From Planctomycetia bacterium (GTDB lineage Bacteria > Planctomycetota > UBA1135 > GCA-002686595): a stretch of 31,011 nucleotides of DNA. Each line of letters opens with the position of its first letter. Positions within the stretch are counted from its first letter, which is position 1. Positions 8,478 to 16,639 of this stretch are shown here, one piece after another. Under the pieces are notes generated by a model. The model did no database searches. It worked only from the letters and a program-made list of their open reading frames with translations, and was not told the DNA's origin. The stretch covers positions 1 through 31,011 of the forward strand of contig SXKQ01000022.1 in the NCBI GenBank assembly GCA_005778045.1, read 5' to 3'. Position numbers and translations under genes: made by a program.

Positions 8478-9785
8478 ATGTACACCGTGCTATTCGCCCC
8501 GTTGCTCGTCCTCTGCCCGCAGATTCCCACTCCGCCGGCCCCGCAGCAGGTTTGGACGCCGGCGGAGCTCGAACGTGTCGCGGTCGAGATCCAGCGCGAC
8601 ATCGAAAAGCTGCGCGGCGAGGCCTTTCGCGCGCCGGTGAAGGTCAAGCTGGCCTCGAAGTCCGACCTGCGCAGCTATGTCGAGGAGCGCATGCGCAAGA
8701 CCGAGACGCCGGAGAAGCTCGCGGCGGACACCCTAGTGGGGAAGCTCCTCGGAGTGATCCCGCCGGAGCTCGACGTCATGGCGGAGACGCTGAGGCTGCT
8801 CGACAGCCAGGTGGTCGGCTTCTACGACCCCGACAGCGACTCGTTCAGCCTGATGGATGGCTGTCCGATGGGGCTGGCGCGCATGACGATGGCGCACGAG
8901 CTCGGGCACGCGCTCGACGATCAGCTGTATGGCATCGATGCCCAGCTCGCCAAGCTCGGCAAAGACACGGACGCGCAGCTCGCGTACTGGTGCGTCGTCG
9001 AGGGCTCGGCCACGCTGGTCGGCAATCGCTGGCAGATGGCGAACGCGCGTTCGCTCGACGCCGCGAGCATGGCCGCGGCTGGTGAGATGATGAAGGGCAC
9101 CTTCGACCAGTCGCCCCAGTGGATGTGGAAGCCCCTGATCGGCAGCTACCTCGTCGGCTCGGGCTTTCTCGCGCGCAGCGAGACGTGGCTGAGCGCGCAG
9201 ATGGCGAGCGTGCCGAGCGCGGACGTCGCCCGCGCGTTTCAGTCGCCGCCCGTGTCGACGGAGATCGCGCTGCACCCGGCGAAGTACTGGGACGAATCGA
9301 AGCTCGACCTGCCCCAGCGCATCGAGCTCGTGAAGGAGAGCGTGCCCGCGGGCTGGAGCGTGCTGCGCGAGGACACGCTGGGCGAGTTCTCGTGCGCGAT
9401 CGTCTCGCTCGCTCCGGCGAAGCGCGGCGGTGTCGATCTCTCGAACCGGCTGGCGATGATGGGGCTTGCGTTCACCTCGAAGGCGGCGACGGGCTGGGAC
9501 GGCGACCGGCTGGCACTCGTCGGCAACGGCGAGGCGCGCGTTCTGCGCTGGCGCAGCGTCTGGGACAGCCCCGAGGACGCGGCGGAGTTCCGGGCGGCGC
9601 TCGCTGCGCAGCTCGATTTCCAGAAGGGCTGTCTCGAGAAACTCGGCGGAAGCGGCTTGCGCGGGGTCGAGCTGGCCGAGGCCCTCGCACCGACGGAAGT
9701 GGACCTGCTCGTATGGAGCGGGGTCTCCACGGAAGCCGAGCTCGCTACGCTGCGCGCAGGGCTGGCGTTGAAGGTGGTTCCGTAG
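8478..9785 (+). CDS. Secreted HEXXH (gluzincin-like) metallopeptidase, family not assigned
   Basis: A 435-residue protein. The ATG at 8478 opens a short hydrophobic signal-like segment (MYTVLFAPLLVLCPQ). The zinc site is His140-Glu141-x-x-His144 in MAHELGHALDDQ, and Glu175 in VVEGSATLVGN is the likely third ligand 31 residues further on, which makes it gluzincin-like. Just before it, VVGFYDPDSDSFSL resembles the strand preceding the active-site helix in Planctomycete and Myxobacterial hypothetical peptidases. The C-terminal half (~250-435) has no domain I recognise. It is followed 37 nt later by an M1 aminopeptidase, so two exported metallopeptidases appear to be co-expressed. The longer in-frame opening upstream overlaps the divergent aminotransferase and is not coding. 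Confidence 0.8.
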   Translation: MYTVLFAPLLVLCPQIPTPPAPQQVWTPAELERVAVEIQRDIEKLRGEAFRAPVKVKLASKSDLRSYVEERMRKTETPEKLAADTLVGKLLGVIPPELDVMAETLRLLDSQVVGFYDPDSDSFSLMDGCPMGLARMTMAHELGHALDDQLYGIDAQLAKLGKDTDAQLAYWCVVEGSATLVGNRWQMANARSLDAASMAAAGEMMKGTFDQSPQWMWKPLIGSYLVGSGFLARSETWLSAQMASVPSADVARAFQSPPVSTEIALHPAKYWDESKLDLPQRIELVKESVPAGWSVLREDTLGEFSCAIVSLAPAKRGGVDLSNRLAMMGLAFTSKAATGWDGDRLALVGNGEARVLRWRSVWDSPEDAAEFRAALAAQLDFQKGCLEKLGGSGLRGVELAEALAPTEVDLLVWSGVSTEAELATLRAGLALKVVP

Positions 9786-9822
9786 TTCCGGCGCGCGAGT
9801 CCCGTAGACTTCCGCACCGCCG

Positions 9823-12306
9823 ATGACCCCGTTTTTCCGCAACTCGTGCGCGTCGGCGGCCCTCGCGGCCTTCGCCGCCTGCGCTGCGCCGAAGCCGCTC
9901 GTCCTCGATATTCCGCCGCTCGAGCGCCACCGGCCGCGCACGAGCCCGGTCGACATCGAGCACTATGCGCTCAAGGTCGCGCTCGACCCGAGCGCGCGCT
10001 CGCTCGACGGCGAGTGCCGCATTCGCTTTCATCCGCGCCACGACCTCGTGCAGGTGCTCGAGCTCGACCTCGACACGCTCGACGTCGCGGACGTGCGCGA
10101 CGAAGAAGGTCGTTCGATCTCGTTCGAGCGCCGACCCGGCGTGGTTGCGATCGACTTTGGAGCACCGCTGGAAGCGGGCACGAGCCACGAGGTCGTGATT
10201 CGCTACGGCGGCGTGCCGCGACGCGGACTGTGGTTCGCGGGGGAGCGCGACGGCGTGCCGACCCACGCGTTCACGCAGGGCCAGTGCGACGACTCGCGCG
10301 GCTGGTTCCCGTGCTGGGACGAGCCGGCGGAGCGCGCTACGAGTGAGCTCGAGATCACGTTGCCCGCGGGCTGGATCTCGGTCGCGGCGGGGGAGAAGGT
10401 CGAGTCACTCGCGCGCCCTGATGGCGGCACGGTCGACCTGTGGCGCATGAACGTGCCGCACCCGGCCTACCTGACGACGCTGGTCGCGGGCGAGCTCGTC
10501 GAAGGGCGCTCGCGCTGGAACGGCGTGCCGCTCTCTGTCGTCGCCGAGCCGGATCTCGACCGGCACCTCGAAGCGAGCTTCGAGCCCACGGCTGAGATCC
10601 TGCAGTTTTTCGAGGACCTGACCGGCGCGCGCTACCCATTCGCGAAGTATTCGCAGGCCGCGGTGGCGAATTTCCCGCACGGTGGCATGGAGAACATCTC
10701 CGCCACGACGCTCACCGACGCCTGCGTCGGCGACGAGCGTGGGCGTCGCGACTACGATCCGACGGGCCTGATCGCGCACGAGGCCGCGCACCAGTGGTTC
10801 GGGAACCTGCTGACTTGCGCGGACTGGTCGCAGGTCTGGCTCAACGAGGGCTTCGCCACCTACGGGGAGCTGCTCTACCGCGAGGCGACGGCGGGCCGCG
10901 ACGACTTCCGGGCCGCGCTGCGCGACATGCAGGACTTCTACGTGGCGCAGGACACCGGCGCGCAGCGCCGGCCGCACGTCTGGGACCAGTGGCGCGAGCC
11001 CTTCGACCTCTTCACGCGCGGCGGGCAGGCCTATCAGGGTGCGGCGAGCCGGCTGCACCTCCTGCGCTTCCAGCTCGGCGATGCGGCCTTCTTCCGCGGG
11101 CTGCGGCGCTACGTCGCCGATCACCGCGGCCGCGCCGTGGTGACCGACGACTTCCGCCGCTCGATGGAGCAGGAGAGCGGGCTCGATCTCGCGCCGTTCT
11201 TCCAGCAGTGGTTCACGCGCCCCGGCTATCCCGAGTTCAAGGTCCGCTGGAGCTGGAGCGAGGCGCGGCGCAGCGTGCGCGTCGAGGTCGAGCAGGTACA
11301 GACGAGCGCGGATGGCACGCCGGCCGTGTTCGTGCTGCCGGTCGACATCGAGGTCCGGGATGACGCGGGCGCGCGCCGCACGCGCGTCACGATCGACGAG
11401 CGTCGCGAGGTGATCGAACTTGCCGCGTCGCAGCTCCCGACGTGGGTCGTGTTCGATAAACACGGCTGGGTTCCCAAGCGCTGCCACACGGAGCGCAGCA
11501 CCGCCGAGTGGCGGGAGCTCGCGAGCAAGTCCGACGACGTCAACGAGCGTCGAGAGGCATTGCTCGAGCTCGGGCTGCGCCTCGCGACGGAGCCCGACGA
11601 GGATCGGCGCTGGACGATCGCCGAGACCTTGCTCGACGGGCTCGGGCACTCCTGCGAGTCCGTGCGTCTCGCCGCCGCGCGCTCGTTTGCGCGCGTGCAC
11701 ACGTCGGTCGACAATCCGATCGCGCAGGAGCTCATGGGCATCGTGAGCGCAGATGGCTCGGCACGGGTCCGCGTTGCCGCGCTCGAGACCCTCGCCGCTT
11801 GGGAGACGCGCTCCGAGTTCGCGCGCTTCGCCCGCGAGCAGTACGCCGCGGAGTTCAGCCCCGCCACGATGGGCGCGGCCGCGCGGCTGGTTGCCTTGTG
11901 CGAGGGGGAGGATGCGCTGCCTTGGCTGCTGAGCCAGCTCGAGCGCGAGTCCCTGCACGATGGCTTGCGTGCGGCGCTCGTGCCCGCGATCGCGAGTGTG
12001 CGTGGCTCGCGCTCGCTCGAGGCCCTGCAGCGCGGGCTGCTCGACGAGTCGTGGGGTGTCGCCGCGCGGGAGGCTGCCGCGCGGGCACTGGTTCCGAGCG
12101 CGAAGGGGCGCAGCGATCTCTCGCGCGAGGCTTCGGCCTTGCTCGAGCGCACCGAGCTGTTCCGCCTGCAGCTCGCGCTCGTCGACCTGCTCGCGGCGAT
12201 TGACGACGGCCGTGCCCGAGCCGCGCTCGCACGCTTCCACGGGCGCAGCGTAGACTCGCGTTCGCGCCGCGCCATCGAGGCTCACTTCGAGCGCGCGAAG
12301 CGTTAG
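9823..12306 (+). CDS. M1-family zinc aminopeptidase with C-terminal helical (HEAT-like) repeats
   Basis: An 827-residue exported aminopeptidase. After a signal-like N-terminus ending AFAAC at Cys20 (possible but weak lipobox) comes the M1 beta-domain, with the exopeptidase motif GGMEN (287-291). The catalytic zinc site follows: His319-Glu320-x-x-His323 in AHEAAHQWFGN and Glu342 in WLNEGFATY. The segment GGQAYQGAASRLHLLR probably carries the transition-state tyrosine. The fold ends near residue 550 (LPTWVVFDKHGW). From ~560 to the end are helix pairs rich in Arg, Ala and Glu (for example VRLAAARSFARVH and ARVRVAALETLAAW), which look like HEAT repeats, as in other bacterial M1 enzymes with repeat tails. 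There is no strong Shine-Dalgarno. The next gene starts 6 nt after the stop. Confidence 0.93.
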   Translation: MTPFFRNSCASAALAAFAACAAPKPLVLDIPPLERHRPRTSPVDIEHYALKVALDPSARSLDGECRIRFHPRHDLVQVLELDLDTLDVADVRDEEGRSISFERRPGVVAIDFGAPLEAGTSHEVVIRYGGVPRRGLWFAGERDGVPTHAFTQGQCDDSRGWFPCWDEPAERATSELEITLPAGWISVAAGEKVESLARPDGGTVDLWRMNVPHPAYLTTLVAGELVEGRSRWNGVPLSVVAEPDLDRHLEASFEPTAEILQFFEDLTGARYPFAKYSQAAVANFPHGGMENISATTLTDACVGDERGRRDYDPTGLIAHEAAHQWFGNLLTCADWSQVWLNEGFATYGELLYREATAGRDDFRAALRDMQDFYVAQDTGAQRRPHVWDQWREPFDLFTRGGQAYQGAASRLHLLRFQLGDAAFFRGLRRYVADHRGRAVVTDDFRRSMEQESGLDLAPFFQQWFTRPGYPEFKVRWSWSEARRSVRVEVEQVQTSADGTPAVFVLPVDIEVRDDAGARRTRVTIDERREVIELAASQLPTWVVFDKHGWVPKRCHTERSTAEWRELASKSDDVNERREALLELGLRLATEPDEDRRWTIAETLLDGLGHSCESVRLAAARSFARVHTSVDNPIAQELMGIVSADGSARVRVAALETLAAWETRSEFARFAREQYAAEFSPATMGAAARLVALCEGEDALPWLLSQLERESLHDGLRAALVPAIASVRGSRSLEALQRGLLDESWGVAAREAAARALVPSAKGRSDLSREASALLERTELFRLQLALVDLLAAIDDGRARAALARFHGRSVDSRSRRAIEAHFERAKR

Positions 12307-12311
12307 GGACC

Positions 12312-12749
12312 ATGGTGAGCACCTTCGAATCGGAGCTCGCCGAGGCCCTGCGCGCCGAGCGTGGAGCGCTGGCCGCATACCGACGACTCGCGGGCCTCGT
12401 GCGCGAACCGGAGCTGGCGCGCCTGCTCGCGACCTTCGTCGAGGACGAGCGTCGCCAGGTCGAGGAACTGATCGCGACGACCCGCGCCCTCGGTATTGAG
12501 CCGGTGAGGCCCAGCCTGCGACGGCGCGTGCTGGCCGAGCTGCTTGCCGCCAGCGTGCTGCTCGGCGCCCGCGGGATGGTCCTGCGCCTGTGTCTCGACG
12601 CCGAGGAGACGCGTGCGCGCTGGTACGGGCATCTCGGGAGCTTCCTGCGGCAGCAGGGCGAGCCGCGCTTCGACGCCAGCTTCGCCCGCATGGCCCGTCT
12701 CAAGCTCCAGCACGCGCAGGCCCTCGGCGCGTGGGTGCGCAGCGACTAG
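12312..12749 (+). CDS. Small helical, ferritin-like-domain protein (tentative)
   Basis: A 145-residue, almost entirely helical protein. It begins with an acidic helix (FESELAEALRAERGALAAYRRL), followed by LLATFVEDERRQVEEL, a basic turn, and later helices LCLDAEETRARWY and ARLKLQHAQALGAW. The spacing of glutamates, with a final Gln-His pair, recalls four-helix ferritin-like or rubrerythrin-type proteins. The usual E-x-x-H of the second helix is E-x-x-Q here, so metal binding is doubtful. No signal peptide is visible, so it is probably cytosolic. It lies between the M1 peptidase (6 nt) and the molybdopterin oxidoreductase (11 nt) in a tight run. I regard the coding call as firm and the fold as an inference. 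Confidence 0.72.
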   Translation: MVSTFESELAEALRAERGALAAYRRLAGLVREPELARLLATFVEDERRQVEELIATTRALGIEPVRPSLRRRVLAELLAASVLLGARGMVLRLCLDAEETRARWYGHLGSFLRQQGEPRFDASFARMARLKLQHAQALGAWVRSD

Positions 12750-12760
12750 ACTCTCGAGCG

Positions 12761-14983
12761 ATGGAACGTCGCGGCCAAGGCTTCTCGAAACGAATTCACT
12801 CGCTCGTTCCGTTCGGGATCGGCGAGACCAAGCCGCACCATTTCCTCGAGATGGCCCGCATCACGTGGGCGAACCGCGACAACCTCGGCTACGCCTGGGA
12901 CGTTCTCACGAAGGGCGTGTGCGATGGCTGCGCGCTGGGGACGAGTGGCCTGAGCGACTGGACGGTCGACGGCACGCACCTGTGCCTCGTGCGGCTCAAC
13001 CTGCTGCGCCTGAACACGATGGGGTCGATGCCGGAGGGCGCATGGGGCGACGTCGAGGCCTTGCGCGCGCGCTCTTCGAAGGACTTGCGCGAGCTCGGCC
13101 GCATTCCGTACCCGCTGCGCCGTCGCAAGGGCGAACACGGCTTCAGGCGGGTGTCGTTCGACGAAGCGTGGGCCGACATCGGCCCGCGCTGGCGCGCCTT
13201 GAATCGTCGGCGCACGGCGATGTTCGTGACGAGCCGCGGTATCACCAACGAGACGTACTACGTCGCGCAGAAGGTGATGCGTTTCCTCGGCTCGAACTCC
13301 GTCGACAACTCCGCGCGCCTGTGCCACAGTCCGAGCGGCGCGGGCTTGAAGGCCACTGTCGGTGTGGCGGCGACGACTTGCTCCTACACGGACTGGTACA
13401 AGGCCGACGTGATCGTGTTCTTCGGCTCGAACCCGGCCAATGACCAGCCGGTGTCGACGAAGTACCTGCACGAGGCGAAGAAGCGTGGCGCCCGCGTCCT
13501 GATGGTGAACGCCTACCGCGAGCCTGGAATGGAGCGCTACTGGGTACCGTCCAACGCGGACTCGGCGCTGTTCGGCACGCGCATCGCGGACCGCTTCTTC
13601 CTTGTTAAGGTCGGCGGCGACCTCGCGTTCCTGAATGCCGTGGCGCGTCGGCTCGTCGAGCGCGGTTCGATCGCGCGCGACTTCATCGCTGCGGCGACGA
13701 CGGGCTTTGCCGAGTTCGAGCGGGCTCTCGCGCAGGTACCGTTCGACGAGCTGCTCGCGCGCGCCGGCACGACGCGCGAGGATCTCGAGGCTTTTGTCGA
13801 CGAACTGGCGCGCTCCGAGCGCGGCGTGCTCGTGTGGTCGATGGGCGTTACGCAGCACATGCACGGCGCCGAGACGGTCAAGGCGATCGCCAATCTCGCG
13901 CTGCTGCGCGAGTGGGTCGGGCGCGAGGGTACGGGCCTGATGCCGATCCGCGGCCACTCGGGCGTGCAGGGTGGCGCGGAGATGGGGGCCTACTCGACCG
14001 CGCTCCCTGGCGGTGTTGCGATCGACGAGGAGAGCGTCGAGCACTTCTCGCAGCTGTGGGGCTTCGAGGTTCCGCGCGGCAACGGTCTGACCACGGTCGA
14101 GTACCTCGAAGCCGCGCACCGCGGCGAGCTCGATGGCCTGTATTGCATCGGCGGTAACTTCCTCGAGACCATGCCCGAGCCCGAGCGCATCGGCGCGGGG
14201 CTCGCGCGTATCCCGCTGCGCGTGCACACGGATATCGTGCTCACGAAGCAGATGCTCGTCGATCCCGCCGAGGTCACCTACGTGCTGCCATCGCGCACCC
14301 GCTACGAGCAGCGCGGCGGCGGCACCGAGACTTCGACCGAGCGTCGCGTGATCTTCTCGCCTTACATCCCGGGCCACGACATCGGCGAGGCGCGCTCGGA
14401 GTGGGAGATGCTGCTCGACTTCGCGCGGGCCGTCGAGCCAGAGCGCGCGCGCGCGGTGCACTTCGCCGACGCGGCCGCGGTGCGCGCGGAGATTGCGCGT
14501 GCCGTGCCGAGCTACGCCGGCATCGAGAAGCTCGCGCGGCAGGGCGACCAGTTCCAGTGGGGTGGCCCGCACCTGTGCGCGGACCGTCGCTTCCCGACCA
14601 AGGACGGCAAGGCGCACTTCCAGCCGGTGGTTCCGCCCGCGGCGCGCGGTGGCGCCGGCACGTTCACGCTCGCGACACGCCGCGGCAAGCAGTTCAACTC
14701 GATGGTGCAGGCCGCGCGCGATCCGCTGACGGGCGCCGAGCGCGACCACGTGTTCATCGCTCCCGAGGACGCGCGCCGACTCGGCCTGCGCCACGACCAG
14801 CCGATCCGCCTGCGCAATGCGCTCGGCGAGTATCGCGGCCGCGCGTTCGTCGCGGACGTCACGCCCAGCACGCTGCAGGGGCACTGGCCCGAAGTGAACG
14901 GGCTCATTCCGCACGGTCGGGTCGACGCCGGCGGGGGCGTGCCGGACTACAACGCGGACGTGACGGTGGAGCCGCTCGAGTGA
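12761..14983 (+). CDS. FdhF/YdeP-family molybdopterin oxidoreductase (formate dehydrogenase alpha-like)
   Basis: A 740-residue molybdenum/tungsten bis-MGD enzyme of the formate dehydrogenase/YdeP branch. The N-terminus has Cys54-x-x-Cys57 (VCDGCALG) and Cys75 (HLCLVRLN), an incomplete set for the usual [4Fe-4S] cluster. The metal-ligand site ARLCHSPSGAGL puts Cys188, followed by His189, where E. coli FdhF has selenocysteine. Later blocks include FFGSNPANDQP, MGVTQHMHG, IRGHSGVQGGAEMG and GGNFLETMPEPE. The C-terminal MGD-binding domain contains RRGKQFNSMVQ and APEDARRLGL. The start at 12761 is supported by the preceding gene ending at 12749; the in-frame extension to 12590 overlaps that gene. 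The physiological substrate is unknown and need not be formate. Its TGA overlaps the GTG start of the AhpD-like selenoprotein gene (GTGA), so the two are likely translationally coupled redox partners. Confidence 0.92.
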   Translation: MERRGQGFSKRIHSLVPFGIGETKPHHFLEMARITWANRDNLGYAWDVLTKGVCDGCALGTSGLSDWTVDGTHLCLVRLNLLRLNTMGSMPEGAWGDVEALRARSSKDLRELGRIPYPLRRRKGEHGFRRVSFDEAWADIGPRWRALNRRRTAMFVTSRGITNETYYVAQKVMRFLGSNSVDNSARLCHSPSGAGLKATVGVAATTCSYTDWYKADVIVFFGSNPANDQPVSTKYLHEAKKRGARVLMVNAYREPGMERYWVPSNADSALFGTRIADRFFLVKVGGDLAFLNAVARRLVERGSIARDFIAAATTGFAEFERALAQVPFDELLARAGTTREDLEAFVDELARSERGVLVWSMGVTQHMHGAETVKAIANLALLREWVGREGTGLMPIRGHSGVQGGAEMGAYSTALPGGVAIDEESVEHFSQLWGFEVPRGNGLTTVEYLEAAHRGELDGLYCIGGNFLETMPEPERIGAGLARIPLRVHTDIVLTKQMLVDPAEVTYVLPSRTRYEQRGGGTETSTERRVIFSPYIPGHDIGEARSEWEMLLDFARAVEPERARAVHFADAAAVRAEIARAVPSYAGIEKLARQGDQFQWGGPHLCADRRFPTKDGKAHFQPVVPPAARGGAGTFTLATRRGKQFNSMVQAARDPLTGAERDHVFIAPEDARRLGLRHDQPIRLRNALGEYRGRAFVADVTPSTLQGHWPEVNGLIPHGRVDAGGGVPDYNADVTVEPLE

Positions 14984-15558
14984 GCTGGATCCGCAAGGTC
15001 GAGCCCGCCGAGGCGCAGGGCGAGCTGCGCGAGCTTTACGACGCGGCCGTGCGGCGTGCGGGACGCGTGTACCAGATCCTGCAGCTGCAGAGCCTGAACC
15101 CGAGCGCGTTCCACGCCTCGCTCGAGCTCTACAAGACGCTCATGCACGGCCCGTCGCCGCTTTCGCGCCGCGAACGCGAGCTCGCTGCCGTAGTCGTCTC
15201 GCGCGCGAATCGCTGCCACTACTGAACGCAGGCTCACCTGTGGGACCTCCGTGCCGAGGTCCGCGACATGACGGCCCCGGAGCGCGACGCGTGGCTCGCC
15301 TCGATCGAGCGCGACTGGCGCTCGGCCGCTCTCTTGGAGCGCGAGCGTGCCCTATGTGAGTTCGCGGAGCGCCTGACGCTGGCGCCCGCTGCGATGCGCG
15401 AGGCGGATGTGCTTCGCCTGCGCGCGGCCGGCCTCGATGACCGCGCGATCCACGATTTCACGCAGGTCGTCGCCTACTTCAACTACATCAATCGCATCGC
15501 CGACGCGCTGCACGTGGACCTCGAGCCGGACATGGCGCCGGATCCGCGCGCGAGCTGA
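14980..15558 (+). CDS. AhpD-like peroxidase-related protein with in-frame TGA (candidate selenoprotein, CxxU)
   Basis: Read with TGA at 15223-15225 as selenocysteine, this is a 192-residue member of the carboxymuconolactone decarboxylase/AhpD family (peroxidase-related branch). The start VSWIRKVEP overlaps the upstream stop as GTGA. The core is SPLSRRERELAAVVVSRAN, then RCHY-Sec-TQAH. Cys79, Sec82 and His86 occupy the positions of the AhpD CxxC...H active site, so the TGA replaces exactly the second redox cysteine. The same frame continues without interruption for 111 codons (DLRAEVRDMTAPERDAW, then RLRAAGLDDRAIHDFTQVVAYFNYINRIAD), which is the normal C-terminal half of the family. A hairpin with SECIS geometry follows the TGA. 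Ordinary calling would give two pieces, 14980-15225 and 15268-15558. AhpD-like CxxU selenoproteins are known in bacteria. The alternative is a nonsense mutation or sequencing error, which I consider less likely. Confidence 0.85.
15243..15262 (+). promoter_or_regulatory. Candidate bacterial SECIS element of the AhpD-like gene
   Basis: GGACCTC (15243-15249) pairs perfectly with GAGGTCC (15256-15262) around the loop CGTGCC. The stem starts 18 nt after the TGA and the loop GUG lies at +26 to +28. Bacterial SECIS hairpins sit inside the coding sequence just after UGA, with the apical loop about 16-37 nt downstream and a G among the first loop bases; all of this holds here. It matches the hairpin after the second in-frame TGA (20982-21000). 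Confidence 0.75.
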
Positions 15559-15631
15559 GCGCGAGTGAGTCGCTCCCTACGCTCACCGGCCCGCCGCGCG
15601 CCGGGCGCACGGCAAGGCCGGTGTTGGACGA

Positions 15632-15659
15632 AGCCGCCCGCAGCGGCTAGCGAGCGCTA
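15632..15659. terminator. Possible bidirectional terminator between convergent genes
   Basis: In the 98-nt gap between the AhpD-like gene and the convergent 71-residue gene, AGCCGC (15632-15637) pairs with GCGGCT (15643-15648) and TAGCG (15648-15652) with CGCTA (15655-15659). No T-run follows on either strand, so this is a weak call resting mainly on position. Confidence 0.3.
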
Positions 15660-15872
15660 GAACTTCACTTCGCGCAGCTGATCGACGGAGAAGTCGAGCG
15701 ACATTTCCTGATCGATGTTGATCAGGCGGCCCGTGCCCTTGAACGGGTTGAAGATCAGCGAGCCGTTGAGCACACGACCGTCGCGGAAGTAGAGCGTGAC
15801 CTTGTCCGCGGTGCGTGCGCCGAGCAAGAGGTCGTAGAGGCGCTGGGAGTCCGAGGTGACCTTGGCTTTCAT
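15657..15872 (-). CDS. Uncharacterised 71-residue beta-rich protein
   Basis: A 71-residue protein (MKAKVTSDSQRLYDLLLGA at the start). The core DKVTLYFRDGRVLNGSLIF followed by NPFKGTGRLINIDQEMSLDF and DQLREVKF alternates hydrophobic and polar residues in a way that predicts a small beta-barrel or Sm-like fold. The strand-turn DGRVLNG is reminiscent of small planctomycete and deltaproteobacterial domains annotated only as DUFs. There is no signal peptide or membrane segment. It ends in Leu-Arg-Glu-Val-Lys-Phe with no extra tail. It lies 92 nt downstream of the Nudix gene on the same strand, so it could be co-transcribed or have its own promoter. I do not know its function. The amino-acid composition is much less Arg/Ala-biased than the shadow frames, which supports it being real. 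Confidence 0.75.
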   Translation of the reverse strand: MKAKVTSDSQRLYDLLLGARTADKVTLYFRDGRVLNGSLIFNPFKGTGRLINIDQEMSLDFSVDQLREVKF

Positions 15873-15964
15873 CGAGTCATGTTTCCGGCGGTGTGGGAGC
15901 TGGGAGTGCGATTAGGCCGGCGGCCGCGTTTTGGAAGATCCTGTGGGACCCACTTTGGACGCCG

Positions 15965-16639
15965 CTAGCGTGAACTTCTTGCGGGAGAAATGCCCGCCGT
16001 GGCCATGGGGGCCGAGCGAGCCGAGGGGGCGAGGAGCGCGGGCAGAGCCGCGACGAGCTGGGCGGACCAGGTCTCGTAGTTGGCGCCGTCGCGCAGCATG
16101 GCGGCGAGCTCCGCCGGCTGGGCGAGACGACCCTCGAGGACGTCCGTTTCGCGGATCGAGACCGATCCTTGGACGCGCACGAGCTGCGCGAGGCCGACGT
16201 GGACGGCTCCGACGGGATTGGCGTCGTCGTTGATCAGTCCGAGCGGCTCGAGCTCGTAGCTACCCTTGATCGAGAGCTCCTCGGCGAGCTCGCGCGCCGT
16301 GCCGCGCGGCACGGGGTTGCGGCCGAGCACCCCTTCCAAGTCCTCGGGGTTCAGGTGCCCGCCGACGCCGATCGTGAGCTTGTGATGCAGGCGGGCCTCG
16401 CCGCCCTGCTTGGTGCGCCGCAGCAGCAGCACCTCGTCGCCGCAGGCCACCACGGTGTAGGGGATGATCTGCTTCCACTCCGGCGTGATCTCGGCCCGCC
16501 CGCGCTCGACGAAGAAGCCGTGGCGCTCGATCACCTCGTGCAGCCTTGCCGCGCTCCAACCCTCGCCGAACGGCACGAAGCCGTGGGGGTAGTGGTCCGG
16601 GAACAGCTCCCGGCGCGGGACAACAAAGACGAACTCCAT
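15965..16639 (-). CDS. Nudix-domain hydrolase with atypical Nudix box
   Basis: A 224-residue predicted cytosolic Nudix protein. Such enzymes cleave nucleoside diphosphates linked to another moiety. It begins MEFVFVVPRRELFPD and carries WKQIIPYTVV, VLLLRRTKQGGEARLH and the Nudix-box region: VGGHLNP, then, after a longer linker than normal, ARELAEELSIKG. The REUxEE helix that binds metal is intact (Arg-Glu-Leu-Ala-Glu-Glu). The canonical spacing from the first Gly and Glu is changed, and the Gly after EE is Ser. INDDANPVGAVHVG further on fits the fold. The start at 16639 is chosen because the conserved sequence begins there; the in-frame opening up to 17101 runs through the RNase P RNA gene and is not coding. 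A short Ala/Ser/Arg tail ends the protein. The substrate cannot be predicted. Confidence 0.88.
   Translation of the reverse strand: MEFVFVVPRRELFPDHYPHGFVPFGEGWSAARLHEVIERHGFFVERGRAEITPEWKQIIPYTVVACGDEVLLLRRTKQGGEARLHHKLTIGVGGHLNPEDLEGVLGRNPVPRGTARELAEELSIKGSYELEPLGLINDDANPVGAVHVGLAQLVRVQGSVSIRETDVLEGRLAQPAELAAMLRDGANYETWSAQLVAALPALLAPSARSAPMATAGISPARSSR

Noticed and set aside
14980..15225. Truncated 81-residue AhpD-like pseudogene plus a separate 96-residue ORF at 15268-15558
   Set aside because: Both halves lie in the same frame, are split exactly at the redox Cys position by TGA, and are followed by a SECIS-like hairpin; one recoded gene explains this better.
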